Below are positions 61,256-64,000 of a stretch of DNA of 64,000 nt, piece after piece (the first letter of the stretch is position 1; each line of letters starts with the position of its first letter). The notes under the pieces were generated by a model that saw only the letters and a list, made by a program, of their open reading frames with translations, searched no databases and was not told the origin of the DNA. Both the position numbers and the translations under genes were made by a program. The stretch covers positions 452,938-516,937 of the forward strand of contig JAHQJS010000006.1 of NCBI GenBank assembly GCA_019057385.1, read 5' to 3'. Source of the stretch: Candidatus Borrarchaeum weybense (lineage in GTDB: Archaea > Asgardarchaeota > Sifarchaeia > Borrarchaeales > Borrarchaeaceae).

Positions 61256-62368
61256 ATGAGGCGAACTGGAATTGTAAATCTACCACTACATGGTGGTAAA
61301 GCTCCAAGATGGCTATTTAACAGAATGGTAAAGTTAGCTAAAGGGATTACTCTTTTCCTAATAGAGGAATTTGGAGGAACAGAGGAATTCATTAAAAGGA
61401 TATCGGATCCTTACTGGTTTCAAGCCCTGTCATGCGTTTTAGGTTTCGATTGGCACAGTAGCGGGACAACAACTACAACATGTGGAGCATTAAAATCAGC
61501 AATTCTTCCCGAGAGTGGGATAGCTGTTACTGGAGGAAAAGGACGATTTTCAAAGCTTACGTTATCTGAAATTGAGATGATAGGTGATATCTTTTCCTTA
61601 TCTACTCAGAAGATCGAGGAATTAAAATATGCAAGTAAACTAAGTGCAAAAGTGGATAATAACTGCATTCAGGATGAGTATCAGTTGTATCATCATTCTT
61701 TCTTTTTTACTGAAGAAGGTGATTGGGCTGTTGTTCAACAAGGGTTGAACAGTTCAAATCGTTATGCACGACGGTATCATTGGTCTTCTGGCATTATAGT
61801 TTCTTTTGTAAACGAACCTCATACCGGCATTGCATGTGATAAGGTAGAAAAACGCGTTTTGGATTTAACGGCAAAACAAAGTTCTGAGACACGACAGATA
61901 AGCCTTGATTTAATAAAAGACAACCCGAAACATTTACAGAAATATCTACACTCATCAGATCAACGACGAATTACCGATTATTCTAATGCGGTTGAAACTT
62001 ACACCATGCCATCTCGTCACCCAATTCTACTACCGATTGATTTGAATAGAAAAGACTGGGAAGTCCTGCAAACGGCTTATAATATTCAACCTAAGAATTA
62101 TGAAGAACTAGTTGCGATTAAAGGCATGGGTGCAAAGAAAATACGAGCACTTGCACTTATTTCAGATCTCATTTTCGGAACAAAAGCAAGTTGGAAAGAT
62201 CCTGTCAAATACAGTTTTGCCCATGGAGGGAAGGATGGGTACCCTTTTCCTGTAGACAAAGAAGTATATGATAATTCAATTCAAATCTTGAAAGATGCCG
62301 TTGACAATCTTGCAAGTAATAAAGAGAAATATTCCGCGGTAAAAAGGCTTGAGTCTTTTTTGAGATGA
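61256..62368 (+). CDS. DUF763 family protein
   Basis: 370 residues. MRRTGIVNLPLHGGKAPRWL is the DUF763 N-terminus. FDWHSSGTTTTTCGALK and YHHSFFFTEEGDWAVVQQG are the conserved blocks. A helix-hairpin-helix like element (LVAIKGMGAKKIRALALI) near residue 290 suggests DNA binding. The family is present in archaea and thermophilic bacteria; its function is unknown, but it often sits near DNA-repair or topoisomerase genes, and topoisomerase VI A is next door here. Confidence 0.87.
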   Translation: MRRTGIVNLPLHGGKAPRWLFNRMVKLAKGITLFLIEEFGGTEEFIKRISDPYWFQALSCVLGFDWHSSGTTTTTCGALKSAILPESGIAVTGGKGRFSKLTLSEIEMIGDIFSLSTQKIEELKYASKLSAKVDNNCIQDEYQLYHHSFFFTEEGDWAVVQQGLNSSNRYARRYHWSSGIIVSFVNEPHTGIACDKVEKRVLDLTAKQSSETRQISLDLIKDNPKHLQKYLHSSDQRRITDYSNAVETYTMPSRHPILLPIDLNRKDWEVLQTAYNIQPKNYEELVAIKGMGAKKIRALALISDLIFGTKASWKDPVKYSFAHGGKDGYPFPVDKEVYDNSIQILKDAVDNLASNKEKYSAVKRLESFLR

Positions 62369-62423
62369 TTACTAAAACGTATCGAAAACACTACTTAAGA
62401 TTTATACACTGAAACGGTTTTTT

Positions 62424-63815
62424 CTAAACCCAATCTCCTGAATGAATCTTGTTTGGGAGATAGAAATTAGTCATAAATTGAATATCTTCATGTGCAAGGG
62501 CTTGAATCTCAGCTTTCACACCAGTTGAAAGCATAAGCTCAATTTCTTCTACCCATCTTGGTCTTGCTTGTACAAATTCTTCTTTAATCATGTCTTCTCC
62601 ACGTTTTTTGTCCCTAGGTGACATTGGGATACGAGCATTGTTTGGGATCCCATACTCATCGAGATCGCTTGGAAGAAGTCCCAACCATTTAATATCTGAA
62701 ACCGCCATCTCATTAGTCTCAAAAGATAATGCTTTTGATCCAATCGTATAAACTCGTAGAATGTCTAAGCCATACGGATCAGCATCCATCAACCCAAGAA
62801 CTGGTAAGTTGAGTTCTTTTCGTATTAGTTTAACAAACATTCTGGTTGCCATATCAGGTTGTCCCTTGCCTGTTATAATAATGCATGGCACATAGTCATA
62901 GAATCTGTCTTCAGCTAACCTCATAAACGCTGCTTCTTTCTCAACAACTAATATAAACTCCGCATCTGAATCCAAATTTGTTATTTGGTCGATCATGGGA
63001 GTAATTGCTTTTCCACCCACTCCCATTTTAGTGCAATCAATTAAATCTCCGCTTTCTTTGAAATTAATTCGACCAACTACTATACCCTTTGTTGACGCAA
63101 CAACATTCAACGACGCCCTCGTCACACCTAGCATAACGGCTAAATCTTCTATTAGATTGTCGCTTATTGATTGATCACGGAAAATATTCACATCGCGATA
63201 AAAAACGTCCCTTTTGGTTGTATGTAGATTCTTATTTAATTGTTCGTCAATTAACTTCATTAGGCGTGCCATTTGAGCCACAGAAAGCACTGATGACAGG
63301 CTTCTATATGCGCGAATCATCTGTTGATTTCCAAGGAGAACCATTTTTGTGTTATCATCGTATCCGATATTTTCACTTGCTCGAGATGGTATTTTAAAGG
63401 CTGCATTCTTTGGATCTTGCACAGTTTGAACAACAAAATCAGCCGCAGTTTCAATCAAACGCCTACGTGTCAATTCTGCAGGTTTATTTTCTACGATTAT
63501 GACACCGTAAGGAAAATCGGTTTCTGAGGGGAGATAAAGCTCTTTCTTTATCTGCTTAATATTTTTTAAATTTACTTTAAGTTTGATTTCTATTTCTGCA
63601 TTCTTTGGAAATTTTAATTCTGCTGGAGTTTTTTTCTCATCTAAAACTTTCTTATTGAAAAGAAAAACAAAGCGGTTTTTTTTGGGAATACTAAACTCCT
63701 CGTACAGTTTCTCTTTGATTGTGGCAAGAGGACTTTTAGAGTCAATTTTTAGAGTCGTGGTTGTATCTTTTATATCCAATTTATTTTTAATAAGCAATGA
63801 TATCATATTTGACAT
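62424..63815 (-). CDS. top6A: DNA topoisomerase VI subunit A with N-terminal ubiquitin-like domain
   Basis: 463 residues, about 90 longer than usual. Residues 5-82 read as a beta-grasp ubiquitin-like domain: SPLATIKEKLYEEFSIP, FVFLFNKKVLDEKKTPAEL, AEIEIKLK, in the same order and spacing as ubiquitin, without a C-terminal Gly-Gly. From about residue 84 the Topo VI A/Spo11 chain begins (LTRRRLIETAADFVV). The catalytic Tyr206 is in KRDVFYRDV. Toprim acidic residues are in VVEKEAAF (Glu292/294) and GLMDADPYG (Asp344/346). It makes the double-strand break for decatenation with subunit B. The gene on its 5' side (63888 onward, same strand) may be subunit B. The start may be ATG 63815 or 63806. Confidence 0.92.
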   Translation of the reverse strand: MSNMISLLIKNKLDIKDTTTTLKIDSKSPLATIKEKLYEEFSIPKKNRFVFLFNKKVLDEKKTPAELKFPKNAEIEIKLKVNLKNIKQIKKELYLPSETDFPYGVIIVENKPAELTRRRLIETAADFVVQTVQDPKNAAFKIPSRASENIGYDDNTKMVLLGNQQMIRAYRSLSSVLSVAQMARLMKLIDEQLNKNLHTTKRDVFYRDVNIFRDQSISDNLIEDLAVMLGVTRASLNVVASTKGIVVGRINFKESGDLIDCTKMGVGGKAITPMIDQITNLDSDAEFILVVEKEAAFMRLAEDRFYDYVPCIIITGKGQPDMATRMFVKLIRKELNLPVLGLMDADPYGLDILRVYTIGSKALSFETNEMAVSDIKWLGLLPSDLDEYGIPNNARIPMSPRDKKRGEDMIKEEFVQARPRWVEEIELMLSTGVKAEIQALAHEDIQFMTNFYLPNKIHSGDWV

Positions 63816-63887
63816 TTTGCTTTCACGATTCCTAAAAATTATCCTTTAAAACTATCATATATTTGTATTTGATCAGGTAACAAGAGG

Positions 63888-64000
63888 TTAACGGGAAGTT
63901 TTTCTCTTATTTTTGGTTTTCTTGGTAGTTGTTTTTTTACCAGTTGTTTTCTTGGTAGTTGTTTTTTTACCAGTTGTTTTCTTGGTAGTTGTTTTTTTAC
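63888..64000 (-). CDS. C-terminal tail of a partial gene with Lys/Thr repeats (perhaps topoisomerase VI B)
   Basis: Only the last 37 codons are in the window. They read as repeated decapeptides TTGKKTTTKK, then KNKRKTSR and TAA at 63888. The DNA is a near-perfect 30-bp tandem repeat with about three units. Such basic tails bind DNA. The position directly upstream of top6A on the same strand suggests topoisomerase VI subunit B, but no diagnostic residue is visible. Confidence 0.55.
   Translation of the reverse strand, partial: KKTTTKKTTGKKTTTKKTTGKKTTTKKTKNKRKTSR
63890..64000. repeat. 30-bp tandem repeat at the right edge
   Basis: The unit ttgtttttttaccagttgtt plus ttcttggtag repeats about every 30 bases through the edge of the window. 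It encodes the Lys/Thr-rich tail on the minus strand, and its length is a multiple of three, so copy-number change keeps the frame. Confidence 0.8.

Noticed and set aside
1..64000. CRISPR array or other defence island
   Set aside because: No direct repeats with regular unique spacers and no Cas genes were seen; the only nuclease system is TnpB.

Overview
The window is an AT-rich piece of an archaeal chromosome, most likely from an Asgard archaeon (Lokiarchaeia-like). The evidence is in the sequence: GGTGAT-type ribosome binding sites with TATA-like promoters; archaeal housekeeping genes (mevalonate kinase, GGPP synthase, topoisomerase VI A, DUF763, protein disulfide oxidoreductase); eukaryote-flavoured parts (two roadblock/LC7 proteins, a beta-propeller protein, a ubiquitin-like domain); and an anaerobic heterodisulfide-reductase metabolism. 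The clearest marker is a selenocysteine system whose SECIS hairpins have the eukaryotic layout, a property reported for Lokiarchaeota.

The main discovery is this selenocysteine module, which ordinary ORF calling misses. (i) 11979..12102 (-) is a tRNA-Sec with anticodon UCA, a 7-bp D stem with 4-nt loop, a 9-bp acceptor, encoded CCA and a 32-nt insertion in the T loop. (ii) 49509..49844 (-) is a HesB-like protein with an in-frame TGA at codon 47, followed by a hairpin with AUGA / AAA / UGA. (iii) 54540..55220 (-) is a two-domain protein disulfide oxidoreductase whose in-frame TGA aligns with the first Cys of the CxxC of a neighbouring all-Cys paralogue (57003..57635). Its SECIS-like hairpin begins inside the stop codon.

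Layout. 1-8.5 kb: corrinoid methyl-transfer pair (URO-D-type protein and corrinoid protein), a secreted protein, two tandem two-TM/PH-like proteins, a DUF4443-type regulator, a tnpB fragment, small membrane proteins and a decayed SWIM-finger gene. 8.6-23 kb: a membrane/HEAT protein, tRNA-Sec, GGPP synthase, cupin, M48 protease, malic enzyme, mevalonate kinase, a ClC channel with an RCK subunit and a partial RCK duplicate, DUF116 and YkgJ-like proteins. 23-36 kb: a 1386-residue helical-repeat protein on the minus strand, then hdrA(-hdrA-mvhD fusion)-hdrC-hdrB, two roadblock genes and a DUF4139 protein.

38.5-47 kb: class I fumarase (two subunits, minus strand) beside a plus-strand operon hdrC-hdrB-tfrB-tfrA-hdrA. 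Together with malic enzyme this suggests malate/fumarate/succinate interconversion coupled to thiol/disulfide and ferredoxin chemistry by flavin-based electron bifurcation. 47-64 kb: MFS transporter, DUF169, HesB-like selenoprotein, beta-propeller protein, a 2-hydroxyacyl-CoA dehydratase/double-cubane-type protein with its ATPase activator, endonuclease III, the Sec/Cys oxidoreductase pair with a TnpB element between them, FdhD, a PAP2-like protein, a TnpB-type element remnant, DUF763, topoisomerase VI A with an N-terminal ubiquitin-like domain, and the Lys/Thr-repeat tail of a further gene (perhaps topoisomerase VI B) at the right edge.

Several genes appear to start at near-cognate codons (ATT, ATA, CTG) behind good Shine-Dalgarno sequences. 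All functional calls come from reading the sequence; no database search was run.
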